Shown here: positions 32,833-44,858 of the stretch, piece by piece
Position numbering within the stretch: position 1 is the first letter of the stretch
Layout of the letters: every line of letters begins with the position of its first letter
Assembly (NCBI GenBank): GCA_022606425.2
Contig: JAHDVF020000009.1
Coordinates: 1,116,001-1,180,000 of the forward strand
DNA length: 64,000 bases
From: Lepidostoma basale
Lineage: Eukaryota > Arthropoda > Insecta > Trichoptera > Lepidostomatidae
Direction of reading: 5' to 3'
Translations under genes and position numbers: made by a program
Notes under the pieces: model-generated
The model's input: only the letters and a program-made list of their open reading frames with translations
Database searches by the model: none
Told to the model about the DNA's origin: nothing

Positions 32833-32966
32833 TAACCATCACGCCGTCTCCCCTAAGGGGTAGGCAAAAATAATGGACTACCACACTTTAACCGATGCGG
32901 CACTCTATCCTTCTCTTTTCGTCCCCGCGGGAGACGCAGTTTGATAGGTTGCGAACCTCGTCGTTA
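32833..32966 (-). mobile_element. Mini-LINE A copy
   Basis: Minus strand: ACGAGGTTCGCAACC...CTGCGTCTCCCGCGG (LINE A 5' end), then GCATCGGTTAAAGTGTGG (junction), then the 3' hairpin CCCCTTAGGGG and terminus. Same junction as 54720-54883. Confidence 0.85.
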
Positions 32967-33263
32967 GCTGACATGTGCACCATAAAAAATAACATTATGG
33001 GTTATGTTACTTTATTTTATATCATTGTATTTTTTATAATTTGTTTAAATTTATTTTGTGGATGTTTGGACGACAACTTAAAATAATTTTTATTTTTTAT
33101 TTAAGTTGTTTGTTGATAACGGGGTAGAGAGTCCGTGTCCCGTCATGGAGAATATTTTAATTTATTACTAATACTGTTCTTAAGATAAATAACGATTTTA
33201 CTAAAATATCTTCGTTAATGTTCATTTAAAATAATAATAATGAAAAAAAAAAGATATTCTTTT
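32967..33263. other. AT-rich, no recognised feature
   Basis: Nothing supported. Confidence 0.3.
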
Positions 33264-33440
33264 GAACTACTTCCAATTTTGTCTTTATTTCGAAGCGGTT
33301 TCGCCGGGCTCGCTGCCATCGACAGACTCCGACTACAAAATCAGTCGCTGCCAGCGAGCCTGGCGAAACCGGACACTTTCGAAAGAAAGACAAAAGTAGA
33401 GGTGGTTCTAGAAAACATCGTTTTATTTCATTGTTATTTT
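33264..33440. repeat. Hammerhead-like palindromic pair, locus 7
   Basis: Right arm: GCCAGCGAGCCTGGC stem then GAAACCGGACAC. The left arm is the inverse, with CTGTCGA (A6 of the CUGANGA core changed). Both are followed outward by AAAGACAAAAGT. Relative of 52175-52360 and 59395-59505. Confidence 0.55.
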
Positions 33441-34010
33441 AAATACTGTTCTTTGAGTCAGTTTTGTAAAAGCCTTAAGTGTATGAATATATTTCCTTTT
33501 TACAAATATGTATTTATATGGCTTAAGCGTATATCTGAGTCACTCCTCCTCCGTAGATGATGTATGGGCGTGATGAATTACACGCTGAGCTTTATTTTAT
33601 CATTTTGCTCATATTTTCCTTGTAGACATTGCTCTTTTGACACAAAACCATTTTCACTGTGAAATTTCAAGTACTAAGTCGCCCGTGATGGATTTTAGGC
33701 GGGAAAGAGTGTGTACTGAATGATAAAATCACAATGTAAAATTACTTTGCCTTCATTGTTTTCATTTCAATAATTTATCTCTAATAAAAGCACTTTCTAT
33801 TCGTTCAGAACACAATATCTTCTACAGGATTTAAAAACATCTTAAAACACTTATAGTCCTCTACTAGCCAATGTTGTTATCTCAAAATATATTGATCTCT
33901 GAGTCCATCGTTACGATTAAGATAATTAATTGCCATGTCTACCGGCATAACCTTTGTCAGGTTGAGTCTTTACTATTTACAACGCAACTTTAAGCAGTTG
34001 CTATACACAT
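33441..34010. other. AT-rich, no recognised gene
   Basis: Nothing supported. Confidence 0.35.
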
Positions 34011-34013
34011 GGT

Positions 34014-34424
34014 TGTTTGCCGAAGTCGGTCGTCTTCAAAAGATTCTTCCACATCCATATATCGCGTAACGCTCGCTCGTAGATTTTTAGGATTTCGAAC
34101 TGGACCATCTTAAAGGATTCTATTCTATTTTTTATGTGTGGTATAACACCTAAACTGCTTTTTAACTATTATTCGATCATTTATTATTTTAGTAAGCAGT
34201 AGTTCATTTCATTTACAAAGTTTTACTTCCCTTAAGATTCTTTTAGATATTTCCATTCGATATACTCATACATCGTCGGTCTATATTATCTTCCCAGAAA
34301 TATATATTTTCTGCATTATTCACCATATGTACTCCCAAATCCATATTTCGTTTTCGTAAGAAAGAGTTGGTAATAACTTATACTTTCTTAATCATTCTTT
34401 CTCCATCGATGCGCTCCATATATC
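34014..34424 (-). mobile_element. LINE family A copy, strongly decayed
   Basis: Diverged minus-strand copy recognisable from TTCCACATCCATATATCGC...GCTCG and an ATCATTCTTTCTCCATCGATGCG end. It lies head-to-head with the next copy. Confidence 0.55.
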
Positions 34425-34655
34425 CGTTAACGATGTAAATGGAGAACGGAGTCGAGGTAGACTGAGGAAAACACGGCATGACCAAATTAATCAAGTTTTT
34501 AAGGTTGGTCATGTTAGAAGTCGGAAGAATCGACGCGCGTGTATGACTCGTTGTATAAATGCGGAGGAAGCTAGGGAGGTGTGTCAGGATAGAGTAGTGT
34601 GGCGGTCCACTCTCTCTGCCTACTCCTGCGGGGAAATGGCGTGATGGTTTGTTGT
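34425..34655 (+). mobile_element. LINE family A 3' end
   Basis: Begins VNDVNGERSRGRLRKTRHDQI and runs to RTRCINAEEAREVCQD, the final hairpin and GGCGTGATGG. Confidence 0.85.
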
Positions 34656-35324
34656 TGGGTTGGGTTGTTAATAAAACAAAATTTTTGCTTCTGTCGAAGA
34701 GTTTCGTGACTCAATTTTGATTTCAACATATCTATTTAATTACATAGTAAATTTCCAAAATCAAATCCTTTTCCGAAAATATACGTACGCAATAAAAATA
34801 TGTAATAACACTTATTCATTGTAAAGTATTTCTAGTTTGCATGCGCTTATTAATATTTCAAATATTCACGTTCGAATTGTTCCCGGTGCAGTTTTCGATG
34901 GCGGAATCTGGCCACAGTAAAAGTTTAATGCGGGGCGGCGTGACCCCACGACCTTCCGCTTCGCCCCCGCCCCCGTACAGTAAGAAAATCTGCACGATTT
35001 CATGATATTTTTAATACTCGGCCATTACCGGCACTCGGTACTACAGAACTATTACAATTTAATGTATCGGCTTGTATTGCATATTTTATTAATGCCAGCT
35101 ATGCGATTTCGATAATTTCACCATTATTTTTAACCTGAATTTCTTAAATTTATTTTTTGTCAGAACTATTAAATTATGCAGTGGCGTGTACCCCAAGCTA
35201 TTAGTTAATTTTAGTTCTTAAAATAGTTCTGGAACATAATATTCGCGTCGAAGTATAAGTTTTCTCGAGTGGACTGTTCTCAAAGATTCTCAGTCATTTC
35301 ATTTCATTTAATTTCTTTTGGGAA
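34656..35324. other. Unique sequence with a GC-rich island
   Basis: 34880-35040 includes a GC-rich unique stretch (CGGGGCGGCGTGACC...CCCCCGCCCCCG). No gene recognised. Confidence 0.3.
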
Positions 35325-35760
35325 TGCAGGAGACCAACTCTCTGCAGCTTCGAAGAGATCTCATCTCATAACCTTTAGATTAATCCGGGGATATTCCGAG
35401 AACTCGGCCGGGCTGGAGAATGTTGGTCTTTTTGTCCCTATGAGATATCTCCGACAGCGACAGCATAGATTGTTTTATCTACGCCAGAACCAACCTGCCT
35501 CTGCTAACACTGGTGGGAAAAGCAATTAGTCTGCTGAACGCGATCTCCTTGGAGTGAAAGTACGTTCAGAAAACAAATACTCGACTTTAGAAAGTATCTT
35601 GTCTTCCTAATGTCGAACCATCTCTTATGCGTTTATGGTATTATTATATTTGTATATGTACATTATATTTTACCTGTACTCAATAGACGCCTTAAACGTT
35701 AATGTTGTTTGTAATGTATGTTTAGGTAATGAACTGATTTGATTTGATAATCTCATTATT
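35325..35760 (+). mobile_element. LINE family D 3' end (jockey/I-like)
   Basis: Reads LRRDLIS...RLIRGYSENSAGLENVGLF, then YLRQRQHRLFYLRQNQPASA. Ends in GATTTGATTTGAT. Paralogue of 27240-27690. Confidence 0.75.
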
Positions 35761-36319
35761 TTTATGGATTTTTATATAGAATATTTTCTTTAGAGAATTT
35801 TTTTATAAAGTGCTAAGCTAGTTGTTGTTGTTAACTGTTGTTAATTTTTACATATTTAAGAAACTTTTTTTTTACAGTTATTTTCTAGCGTTGATTTGAG
35901 TTTACATAGGAACGAACTTTAATTTACATGCTCTCTGTTGAGATGACTAATTTTGAACACCTTGCTATGAAATATATCATCTTCTTTTTCGTCATGTTAA
36001 TGGCAAGTTATGATAGTTCTACAGAGAATTCTTCCTATTGTTTTGCCATTGTGGTGGAAGGTTTAGCTGGCTAGTGTCGTTTTCAGGGGAGCCAGGTGTT
36101 ATCGTAACACCACACGTGGAGGCACCTTCCTTGCCCCCGTGGAATATATGATATTAGATTTAAATAAACGAATTTAGTTATAAAATATGAAATTCGTTTT
36201 TTTCTTGTCAAATATTGATTTATTTGTAAACATGTAGGTATATATTTTTTAATACTAACCAAAAATTTAAGGCTGATTCTTTGTCTTTTCGATATAGCAT
36301 CGTGATATAAATCAAGAAA
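35761..36319. other. AT-rich, no recognised gene
   Basis: Nothing supported. Confidence 0.35.
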
Positions 36320-36652
36320 GAGTACGAGAATATTTTGAATAAGAGATAGAGAGGGAGGGAGGAACACTTCTATCCGGAAGTAATTCGAAATGCACACAAT
36401 GCGCATGCCGAGATCGTTTCTGGAGTATTTGAATCTTGTTCTAATTATTGTTGTATGACATTAGTGTAGAGAACAAAAGGAGAACAATTAGGTATTTTTA
36501 ATTGTGAAATATTTAATTGTTGTGGAAAAAAAATATATACATTAAAAGTTAAAACTTATTACTGAATATTATTGTACAGTGAACCAAGTTTTTAAAGGGT
36601 GGCAAATCTTTACATCTGTGAATATTTCACGGGTTGCAGCTAGTATTCCTGA
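36320..36652. repeat. Dispersed repeat T
   Basis: Matches 49725-50012 over about 280 bp (AAGTAATTCGAAATG..., ending TTTTTAAAGGGTGG...AAGGGTTGCA-type). No coding. Element type unknown. Confidence 0.7.
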
Positions 36653-37023
36653 ATCATATATATTATAGGTTGCAGTAGTTTTATCCCGTTTCATGTATGC
36701 CTTTGATTGTAGAGGAAGCTATTTGCCTAAAACACTGCCCTAAAAAAGACGCTAAACTTACCGTGAACCATTTATAACAAAATGAACCCTAAAAGTTATT
36801 CCACAAAGCGCAGAACTTCGCCAGCCAGCGGGATAGAGGATAACTTTAAGAACTTATTTTTATGTGGATTTGTACTCCCCGCTAAGAGTTAACTTTTCAA
36901 ATATTACATATTTTTTATGCGCATCTCTTGTGTATTGATATGAACATTAGGTATGTATTATGTGACTTTTAAATCTTTTTTTATTTATTACTTCTACATA
37001 TATTCGCATTCACTTTGTGTTGT
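36653..37023. other. No recognised gene
   Basis: AT-rich, unique. Confidence 0.3.
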
Positions 37024-37340
37024 GGATTATTCTTCTTCCTATTCCCGTCCAATCCTGGACAAAGGCCTCCTCCATTCGCTTTCATGTCACTCTGCCTTGT
37101 GCAGACTGCATCCAGGTTATTCCGACGTGTCTGTTCAGATCATCCTTCCACCGTAATTGCGGTCAGTCTTCTTGTCCATTTTTCATCTGAGCTTCTGGCT
37201 ACGTGACCTGCCCATTGCCATTTTAGAGTCGCCAGCCAGTGAATGATGTAAGTGACTATTGTTTTTTCTCTCACCGTATCGTTTCGGACTCTGTCTCTTA
37301 GGCTTATTCCTAACATGGCTCTTTCCATGTTTTTTTTTCT
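37024..37340 (-). mobile_element. LINE family G 3' end (RTE-like)
   Basis: Encodes ERAMLGISLRDRVRND, then ATLKWQWAGHVARSSD, a typical RTE C-terminus. Its tail shows as TTCTTCTTCC at the left. Relative of 38742-39240. Confidence 0.8.
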
Positions 37341-37439
37341 ATCACTCGTAATTTCTCGGCAAACATGTCTACGCTAAACATATGTATCTACGCTTGTATT
37401 TTTATTACGCTTAACTTACCGTGACTTAACTTTCACAGA

Positions 37440-37530
37440 CACGTTTCAGTTGTGACCCAACCTTTGTCGAAACCGGTTGGTTTTGACGAAAATAAAGTGG
37501 TGTAAAGACTGGTAAAATTGTTTTAAATTT
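37440..37530 (+). repeat. Hammerhead-like remnant, locus 8
   Basis: AACC, then GTCGAAACCGGTTGGTTTTGACG and the AAATAAAGTGGTGTAAA flank. Most of stem II and CUGANGA are lost. GAAACCGGT and stem I (AACC/GGTT) remain. Confidence 0.5.
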
Positions 37531-37550
37531 ATTTTTAATAATCTCACATC

Positions 37551-37951
37551 TCTACAGCGCAGCGTACCTATCATGATGCATGCTGTAGAGTCGCGGGCCG
37601 ACACTGTGCGAACCAAGGGACTACTAAGAACATCGGAGATGAAGGTCCTAAGATCAATTACTGGAAAAACTCTCCGAGATCGTGTCCGCAACGTAGACAT
37701 AAGAAATGCTTGCGAAATAGAGGATATCGTTCGGTGGAGTAGATCCAGAAGAAGATACTGGATGGACCGTGTAGCCCGAATGGATGGTGACAGACTTGCA
37801 TGTACAGCCGCTTATGAAATGCCCTCAGGACACCGCCCACCTGGAAGACCGCCTAAGGGATGGAAGGACAGCTGGATCTCATCATCCGACGAGACATGAT
37901 TTCTGTGTCACAGATCGACAGATCTATTAAAAGAAGAAGATGAAGATGAAG
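37551..37951 (+). mobile_element. LINE family B insertion with target duplication
   Basis: Flanked by AATCTCACATC (37540-37550 and 37952-37962). Encodes TKGLLRTSEMKVLRSITGKT to the end, with a GAAGATGAA tail. Confidence 0.95.
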
Positions 37952-37962
37952 AATCTCACATC

Positions 37963-38741
37963 ACAAATTAAGTTTCATACGAAAGTATAAAATATAATTA
38001 CTTTTCTTTTCATAAAAATAAAACCTTCTGCAGTTTATTTAACATTTTTTTCCTTCTTATTATAGTGTGTAATATTTATACTGGCACAAAGATCAGCCTA
38101 CGTTTTTTTAATGCGCGGCCGGGGCAAGAAATAATTAAAAATAACATCCTCTGTTACAAAGAACGTTTAATTGTGAGGTTTCCTGGAAATTCCCACAAAG
38201 GGAATACTGTACCGCATTCTTATCCGAAGCAGAATAATCCAGTTGGAATGAAACGTGTATATAAAATGCTTCCTCGCGGATTGATTTGCACGTAGACTGG
38301 AGAAAACTCTTTTGTCCGTATTTTTATACTTCCGGAGTTATTGTTTTCATTTCTTGCGGGTGGAATTTTCTTATTGATTTTCCTCTTTGGTTATTGACCC
38401 GACTGCCGCTTACATGGAGCAGAGCCATGCAAATTAAATGCTTTCTTAATTTATTGACCGCTTGACTTCGCTCATTTTTATTCAAAACATGCAACATTGT
38501 CAATGTAAAGTTCTTATATTTTTATAACGTGTTCATATAACGTTTTATAACGGTTGCATGTACTATTTATCAACCAGTTTCATAAAAAGTATTTACTTTT
38601 TATATCAATTATATTACAATATAAAAAAATTCATTTCGGAAACAGTTATTTCGTTTTGTTAAATTCTGAAAAAGTATGGTTCTAAAAATGTATCAATAAT
38701 ATATGATCAATAATATAATGTATCAATAATAATAAGGAAAC
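37963..38741. other. Unique sequence with an enhancer-like block
   Basis: 38385-38470 holds ATGCAAATTAAATG (octamer- and homeodomain-like) in GC-richer unique sequence. No coding support. Confidence 0.3.
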
Positions 38742-39240
38742 ATGAGTTACATCCTTAAAAACCGGAAAATACCTATCAACCTGAAACGAAAAGATTGTGA
38801 AGCCTGTGTTCTGCATGTTGGTACTTATGGTCTTGAAACTGAAACATTGTTCAAACAAAGTGCCGAGAAACTACGAGTGACCCAAAGATCCATGGAAAGA
38901 GCCATATTAGGAATAAGCATAAGAGACAGAGTCAGAAACGATACGGTGAAAGAAAAAACAAAGGTCATTGACATCATCCACCGGGTGGCGACTCTAAAAT
39001 GGCAATACGTAGCCAGAAGCCCATATGAAAAATGTACAAGAAGACTGCTGACTTGGAGACCGTGGACGGCAAAGTGAAGTGCAGGGCGACCGCAACTACG
39101 GTGAAAGGATGATCTGAACAGACACGTCGGAATAACCTGGATGCAGTCTGCACAAGTCAGAGTGACATGGAAGCAAAAGGATCCTTTGTACAGGAGTGGA
39201 CGAGAAAAGTCTGAGGAAGAAAAAGAGAAGAAGAATAAAA
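38742..39240 (+). mobile_element. LINE family G 3' end (RTE-like)
   Basis: Frame 38742-39077 reads YGLETETLF...RVTQRSMERAILGISIRDRV, then WRPWTAK. After a stop, GRP and WMQSAQVRVTWKQ follow, and the tail is AAGAGAAGAAGAA. Confidence 0.8.
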
Positions 39241-40052
39241 TCTAGAAGTTGTTATTCATTATATTTTGGTTTATTTTTTTCACGAACATTAAGAAATGTA
39301 CTCATAAATTATCTATAACAAATAGTAAGATTTCACAGCGACATGTAAGTTAAGTATTCGAATTCGTATAATATTTTTTAAATCTATTAAATAATAATCC
39401 ACTCGCTTTAGAAAAAGTTTTTATTCAAATTCGCTAGAAATACTTTGTATTCAAAAAGCCCCGTTTTTATGATTTAATTATCTCGGAGGCGTTGAGGTCT
39501 CAATTCAGCTGAGTATATCGATTTAATATTGAAGACGTTTGCTATTGCAGTAGTAAAGCGAAATACATCACTCCCATAAAATATATTAAAACATTTTTTT
39601 TATTAATAATATTTCTACTGTTTTTACTACGTTTGTAAGGTTATTATTTCTAGAGTGTTAACATTTCGCTTAATAGTAAACTGACCGATTATGGTTTAGG
39701 TCATAATTGAGTTAACATTAGACAGAGGCTTGTGTTAACGCTATCTATCGTTTCGCGTTAAAATTAAGTCAAAATTCCGCCAATTGACCTCCATTACACT
39801 ATATCGGTCTTTTTCATTCGTACGTGTTTTTCGACTGTTTTTGTTAAAACACCGACTCATGTCAGATTGAGCAAAACTTCCTTTTTTGAGTTAAGCAGTG
39901 TTCTATTAAGCGTGCGATTTGTCTAATATAATTCTAAAACCACATTGAATTTATCATTATTATTAGTAAAGATTTTCTTCTGAAGTTGACGCAATCGTCA
40001 GATGTTATTATGATTGTTTAACGTGAAAACAACAAATGCCTAATATTAATCT
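39241..40052. other. AT-rich, no recognised gene
   Basis: Nothing supported. Confidence 0.35.
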
Positions 40053-40068
40053 AATCCTCCTTATTATT

Positions 40069-40566
40069 CTTCAAGTGCCCTGTCGGGTCCCCCCAACGTT
40101 GGCGATCACCTCGGCGAACCTGTCCCTGTCCTGCGCCGCTCGGAACAGCTCCTCCACACTTCGGATGCCGGTCCACTCCCTCACGTTTCGCAGCCAGGAC
40201 ATTTGTCTTCTTCCGGGCCCTCGGCGTCCCTCAATTTTTCCCTCCAATATCAGTTGGAGAAGGTGGTACTTTTCCCCACGCAGTATATGACCCAGATATG
40301 AGATCTTTCGAACCTTGATAGTTGATAACAATTCCCTGTCAACTCTAGCTCGCCTCAGGACTTCGGTATTGGTTACCATGTCTGTCCAGGGAACTCTGAG
40401 CATTCGGCGATGGAGCCACATTTCAAATGCTTCCAGTCTGTTCATTGAGTTAACTTTCAGGGTCCAAGTTTCACACCCGTACAATAAAACAGACCACACA
40501 TAGCATTTGATCATTCTCTGGCGGAGTTTCAAGTTTACGTTATCATTGCAGAAGAGTGATTTCATG
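40069..40566 (-). mobile_element. LINE family C insertion with target duplication
   Basis: 16-bp flanks AATCCTCCTTATTATT (40053-40068 and 40567-40582). The minus frame 40565-40071 (164 residues) encodes an RT C-terminal region: VLLYGCETWTL, EMWLHRRMLRVPW, YLGHILRGEKYHLLQLILEG, GRRQMSWLRNVREW. It ends GGTRQGT. Frame intact, so fairly young. Confidence 0.95.
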
Positions 40567-40582
40567 AATCCTCCTTATTATT

Positions 40583-41269
40583 ATTTTCGTAAATACGAAT
40601 TACAATTGTAAAACGAAAAGATTTTGTCTTTAAAAGAGCTACAAAATCTATCGACTTTGCAATATCTTTCTTCTGTAAGCTTATGTCTGACAATGGTGCC
40701 CACCTGATGGAAATACTATCTCACAATGCTACTTTTTAAGTGGGTCAATCTTTCGAATACGTTGATAAAGAGACTTTTATAAGCTATTTTTTGATAAATC
40801 CATTAACACGATTTAATATTTTATGTATAAAAAAATTCACAATTTTCTTAAAAAGGATACGCGTGATCACGTCGTGACTTCAAGGACTAACTTTTTTCAT
40901 GCGGAACCTTTTTTAAAATGAATAATTTTGAATCGTGCCAACCACATACTAATGCCTTTTTATAATCTTCTTTCCTTTTAATGTAACAAAATTCTTACCT
41001 GGTGAGTGATGGCATAATATGAGGTAATTTAAAATTTTTGCCAATAATAAGATCAGATATTCTAAACTCGTACGTCCGTTTTGATTAGTTGTGAACGTGC
41101 CCCTGAATCGTTGTAGAATGGCTACATGGAATGATCGATTGTCATTAAATGTACGTGGTTTTCATATCTTTTTACGTCTTTACGTTTATGAAGACATTGT
41201 ATTTTACCAGTTTCATGCACGTTTAACCATTTTGCCTACAATGTCGAGTGAGAATTGCAAGAATTTCGG
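40583..41269. other. AT-rich, no recognised gene
   Basis: Nothing supported. Confidence 0.35.
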
Positions 41270-41462
41270 GACAAATGCAAGAAATCCGAGCCTGACTCGT
41301 GGCACTTCAACATAACCAAATGTTAACATCACGAGCTCGGGGTATTTCAATCGGATCAAACGTAAACACCACGAATCTGGCTCGTGATGCTTCAATCGAA
41401 CCAAGTGTTAACATCACATGTCTGACTCAAGATTCTTCTTTTGGAACAAACATAAACTCGTT
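41270..41462. repeat. 39-45 bp imperfect tandem repeat
   Basis: Three to four units built on ACCAAATGTTAACATCACGAG...CTCGTGRYRCTTCAAT. Unit starts are near 41323, 41362, 41407 and 41451. An open frame of 87 residues crosses it by chance or as a relic. Confidence 0.65.
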
Positions 41463-41549
41463 ATTGTTTAAAAAAAATCCAATCTTCCCAGAAGAGCGAA
41501 ACGAGCTCCTTAAACCGAAAGGAACAGAAATAATAAGTGAAATAAGTCA

Positions 41550-41700
41550 TATTTTATTTTAACACCACTTTTTTCACTAACAAGCTTCGGGACACAGGTT
41601 CCCTTCCTCAGGGTAGAAGATGGGCGTCTGTTGCCCGAAACATGTTTGTGAAAAGTGAAAAAAAGTGTTGTGAAAATACAGTGTTTTCAAAAATATTTTA
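41550..41700. repeat. Hammerhead-like palindromic pair, locus 9
   Basis: Left arm (minus): CTGAGGA (41611-41605), stem GGGA/TCCC, GAAGC. Right arm (plus): TAGAAGA, stem GGGC/GCCC, GAAACATGT (41637-41645). Flanks contain AAAAAAGTGGTGTTAAAA and AAGTGTTGTGAAAATACAG. Confidence 0.6.
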
Positions 41701-41837
41701 AAATATGAAACCACAACACAAATTGATAGCGAATATGAAAATATTTTTATTATTAACAAATAAATCTACCAATAAAATTCAATAAGCAACATATATTGTT
41801 ACAATATTTTTAAGGATTGATGGAAGGGCTTATTAAG

Positions 41838-42190
41838 AGTTTCTTCTTCTTCTTCAAGTGCCCTGTCGGGTCCCCCCAACGTTGGCGATCACCTCGGCGA
41901 GCCTGTCTCTGTCCTGCGCCGCTCGGAACAGCTCCTCCACACTTCGGATGCCGGTACACTCCCTCACGTTTCGAAGCCAGGACATTTGTCTTCTTCCGGG
42001 CCCTCGGTGTCCCACAATTTTCCCCTCCAATATCAGTTGGAGAAGGTGGTACTTTTCCCCACGCAGTATATGACCCAGATGTGAGATCTTTCGAACCTTG
42101 ATAGTTGATAACAGTTCCCTGTCAACTTAACTAGCTCGCCCCGGGACTTCGGTATTGGTAACCATGTCTGTCCAGGGAACTCTGAGCATT
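41838..42190 (-). mobile_element. LINE family C 3' end
   Basis: About 95% like 40069-40395 by eye, with a (GAA)n tail at 41838-41858. Near-duplicate flanks ATTAAGAGT/ATTAATAGT may be the target duplication. Confidence 0.9.
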
Positions 42191-43246
42191 AATAGTTTGA
42201 TTGGGTGTTATTATGAAACAATTATTGGTTCAAAATCAGTCGACAATATTAATAAGGTAATCGGTAGTGGTTTTAAACAATGTGTTTTGTATACATTCTG
42301 ATCACAAAGTAATACAATCAGATATATGTATTTAGGTTCTTTTTGATCAGTGAATCGGTTGTGAGTTACGGGAAACCTTTAAACATTATCATAATATCAG
42401 CGCAAAACGGTCTCAATTTTACTGCTACCCCAGGGTCGTGAAACTTTCGCTGGCCGGTAATGAGTTATGAAGACGAGAGCCGCAGAAGGTAATGACGCCA
42501 ACTTTCCCAATCAATGTGTAATGGACCGTGATATAAAATACTTTTCGTATTACGTTAACTGCAATTTGAACCAATCTGATACTACGCACGTTTAATGGTG
42601 GGAGGCCTCTAATGGGGGAAATCCAGCCGGCTTAGGGGATCAGATTAAATGATTGTTTGGGCGCCCCTAATAAGGGCGGCAAATGGTTTTAGAGAACTTA
42701 CTAAGTACCGGTATAAGTGATAGCTTTCATTGTGTAATCGCTCGTTTTTATTATTTGTGAGTACCATGTATATTAATTTGAAGAAAAATTAATGTTTATA
42801 CTAAAATCTTTTTGCGGACGGTTATCATCAATTATAATATAACCCTTTCCGACCCCCCCAAAAAAATCCACCAGGTCCACAAAAGATTTTCAGCATTTCA
42901 AGAGGAACTATTATAATATTTTCATTTATTTTTGTTGTGAAAAAAAAAGTGAACTGTCAATTTAACTCAATGATAATAGTGATGAAAAATATGTCGAATT
43001 ACATTCGGCATGGGACCCACGAGGAAGAAATTGATGTCGAATGAGATTCGAAATGAGACCGGTAAGGGATAATAGGCTGTCGATGTCAGCGGGGCTTGCA
43101 AACAGTAATATAATACATACACATAATACATTTGTCACAATAATACATTTGTTGGAGAAAAAAATGTTTTAGCATTATATGTATTATAATATTTCAACCA
43201 ATCTTCTATCTATTGTGTCCTCCTCGAATGTTAATATTTAGAATTA
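42191..43246. other. Unique sequence with GC-richer island
   Basis: 42420-42720 is GC-richer and non-repetitive. The rest is AT-rich. No gene recognised. Confidence 0.3.
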
Positions 43247-43308
43247 ATTTTGGTAAGGTTTTTTGGTTCTTTTGGTAAGGTTATTTGGTTCTTTTGGTAA
43301 GGTTATTA
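43247..43308. repeat. 22-24 bp short tandem repeat
   Basis: TTTGGTAAGGTTATTTGGTTC repeated about 2.5 times. Confidence 0.7.
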
Positions 43309-43429
43309 CTTCTTCTTGTTGTATGTCTTTGGCTTGTTACTCTATATTTCTTCTTGAGATGTGGACTGTTAAATGTCTTTCCATATTTTTGGATATCGTA
43401 ATTAAGGTCTGCATCCTTGAGATAAACTG

Positions 43430-43640
43430 ACCCTTGCTGTTCGCACGGTTCTGCCATTCTGGTCACATGTTCATACCCGAACCTTCTTATTTTCTATCCT
43501 CATTTTGCAATATGCTCGTCTTTCCATATCCTTCGGATCTCTGCGTTTCGTATTCTACAACGAAGTTTCGCCAGCATTGTTTCCGAGTATCTTCATTTCG
43601 CTGGTTCGAAGAAGACTTGTGCTTCTGATGGTGTCAGCTC
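43430..43640 (-). mobile_element. LINE fragment
   Basis: The complement reads in shifted frames CRIRNAEIRRIWKDEHI and YEHVTRMAEP, an RT C-terminal region of another family. Decayed. Confidence 0.55.
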
Positions 43641-44289
43641 TCGGCTCGGCAATGTTTTTACGTATACGAATATTTATATAACCCATTAATTAATTCCTTA
43701 CTCTTAGAAATTGGGTAAATATAGTTAATCGTATATAATATAAAATTAAGTTGATCTATTTAAATTAATGATTTCTAGCAGTTTCTTTGCTTGCAATAAT
43801 AAAAGTATGATTTTACTATTGTAGGAGAGAATATGATTTTACTATTTACCTTCGATTGAAGTTCTTATGAATCTTGTTACTAAATTCTAGCAACTTGCGC
43901 GTATTGGTTCTAAAGAACTGTGGGTATTTCCCTTGTACTATGTTATTCATGTATTACTTTATGAAATATCTTCTATACTTAGTTATTACTTTCGTAGTAG
44001 ACGCGAATAATTTCTGCGGAAAAGTTTTCCTTGTATCGTGTAGTACACGGGTGAACGATCTTTTATATTTTCGTACCCTTAGCTATCGTGGACTTGATTT
44101 ATCTCCCTTCACTAAACTTTAGATTACAGCCGTCTCACACTCTCTCGTACACTGCTCTCCTGGTATGTTCCAACAGGTATGAGTACACAGGCGATGTGAA
44201 TGATTTTTTAAATAAATATTTCCCTAGTTAAAACAATGCAGTCTTAGTTATTTTAAGCTGTGTTAAACGCGGCATCTTCTATTATCCGG
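43641..44289. other. AT-rich, no recognised gene
   Basis: Nothing supported. Confidence 0.35.
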
Positions 44290-44560
44290 TCTCAATCTAA
44301 TGATTGGTCTGCAGCAAGACGACGCATCTCCTCTTCCACTCCGCTCGGTCCTCGGCAACTCCCTTCAACTCCGCATAAGAGGTGCAGCCCATATCTCGAC
44401 AAATCTGGTCTAGGTACTCTTGGCGAGGTCGTCCTCTGCCAATCGATCCTTCGACCATTCCCTCCAACACATTATGCGAAAACATTCGTGTCGCAACACA
44501 TGACCAATGACTCTCCGCTATGGTGTTCAACACGTGCCTATAATAAGAACGTGCCCGGAA
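44290..44560 (-). mobile_element. LINE family I 3' ORF end
   Basis: Encodes GRGRPRQEYLDQICRDMGC, then SYAELKGVAEDRAEWKRR and LLQTNH. Related to 1590-1740 and 62695-62763. Confidence 0.8.
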
Positions 44561-44702
44561 TAAGAGTCTAATATAGGAAACTGCACTTCTTAAATAAATA
44601 AAAATCTGCGCATTTTGTTTTTGTTTAATTTTAATTAATATGAACAAAAATATCTGTTCTTCTAGAAACATGTCATTCTATAATAAAAAAAAAACTTTAA
44701 TG

Positions 44703-44858
44703 GAAATGTCGACCACGCAAGGAGTCGGAGAAATCGACGTAACTGCATGACACGATTTATGTGTGTTGAGGAGCAAAATAGTATATCAGGAAAGAACCGT
44801 GTGGCGGTCCATTCTTTCTGCCTACCCCTTTAAAGAGAGGGCGTGATCGTTGGTATGT
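44703..44858 (+). mobile_element. LINE family A 3' end
   Basis: 5'-truncated copy whose terminal hairpin is CCCCTTTAAAGAG. Confidence 0.8.

Noticed and set aside
36083..36406. 107-residue minus ORF
   Set aside because: No domain; overlaps a non-coding dispersed repeat also found at 49725.
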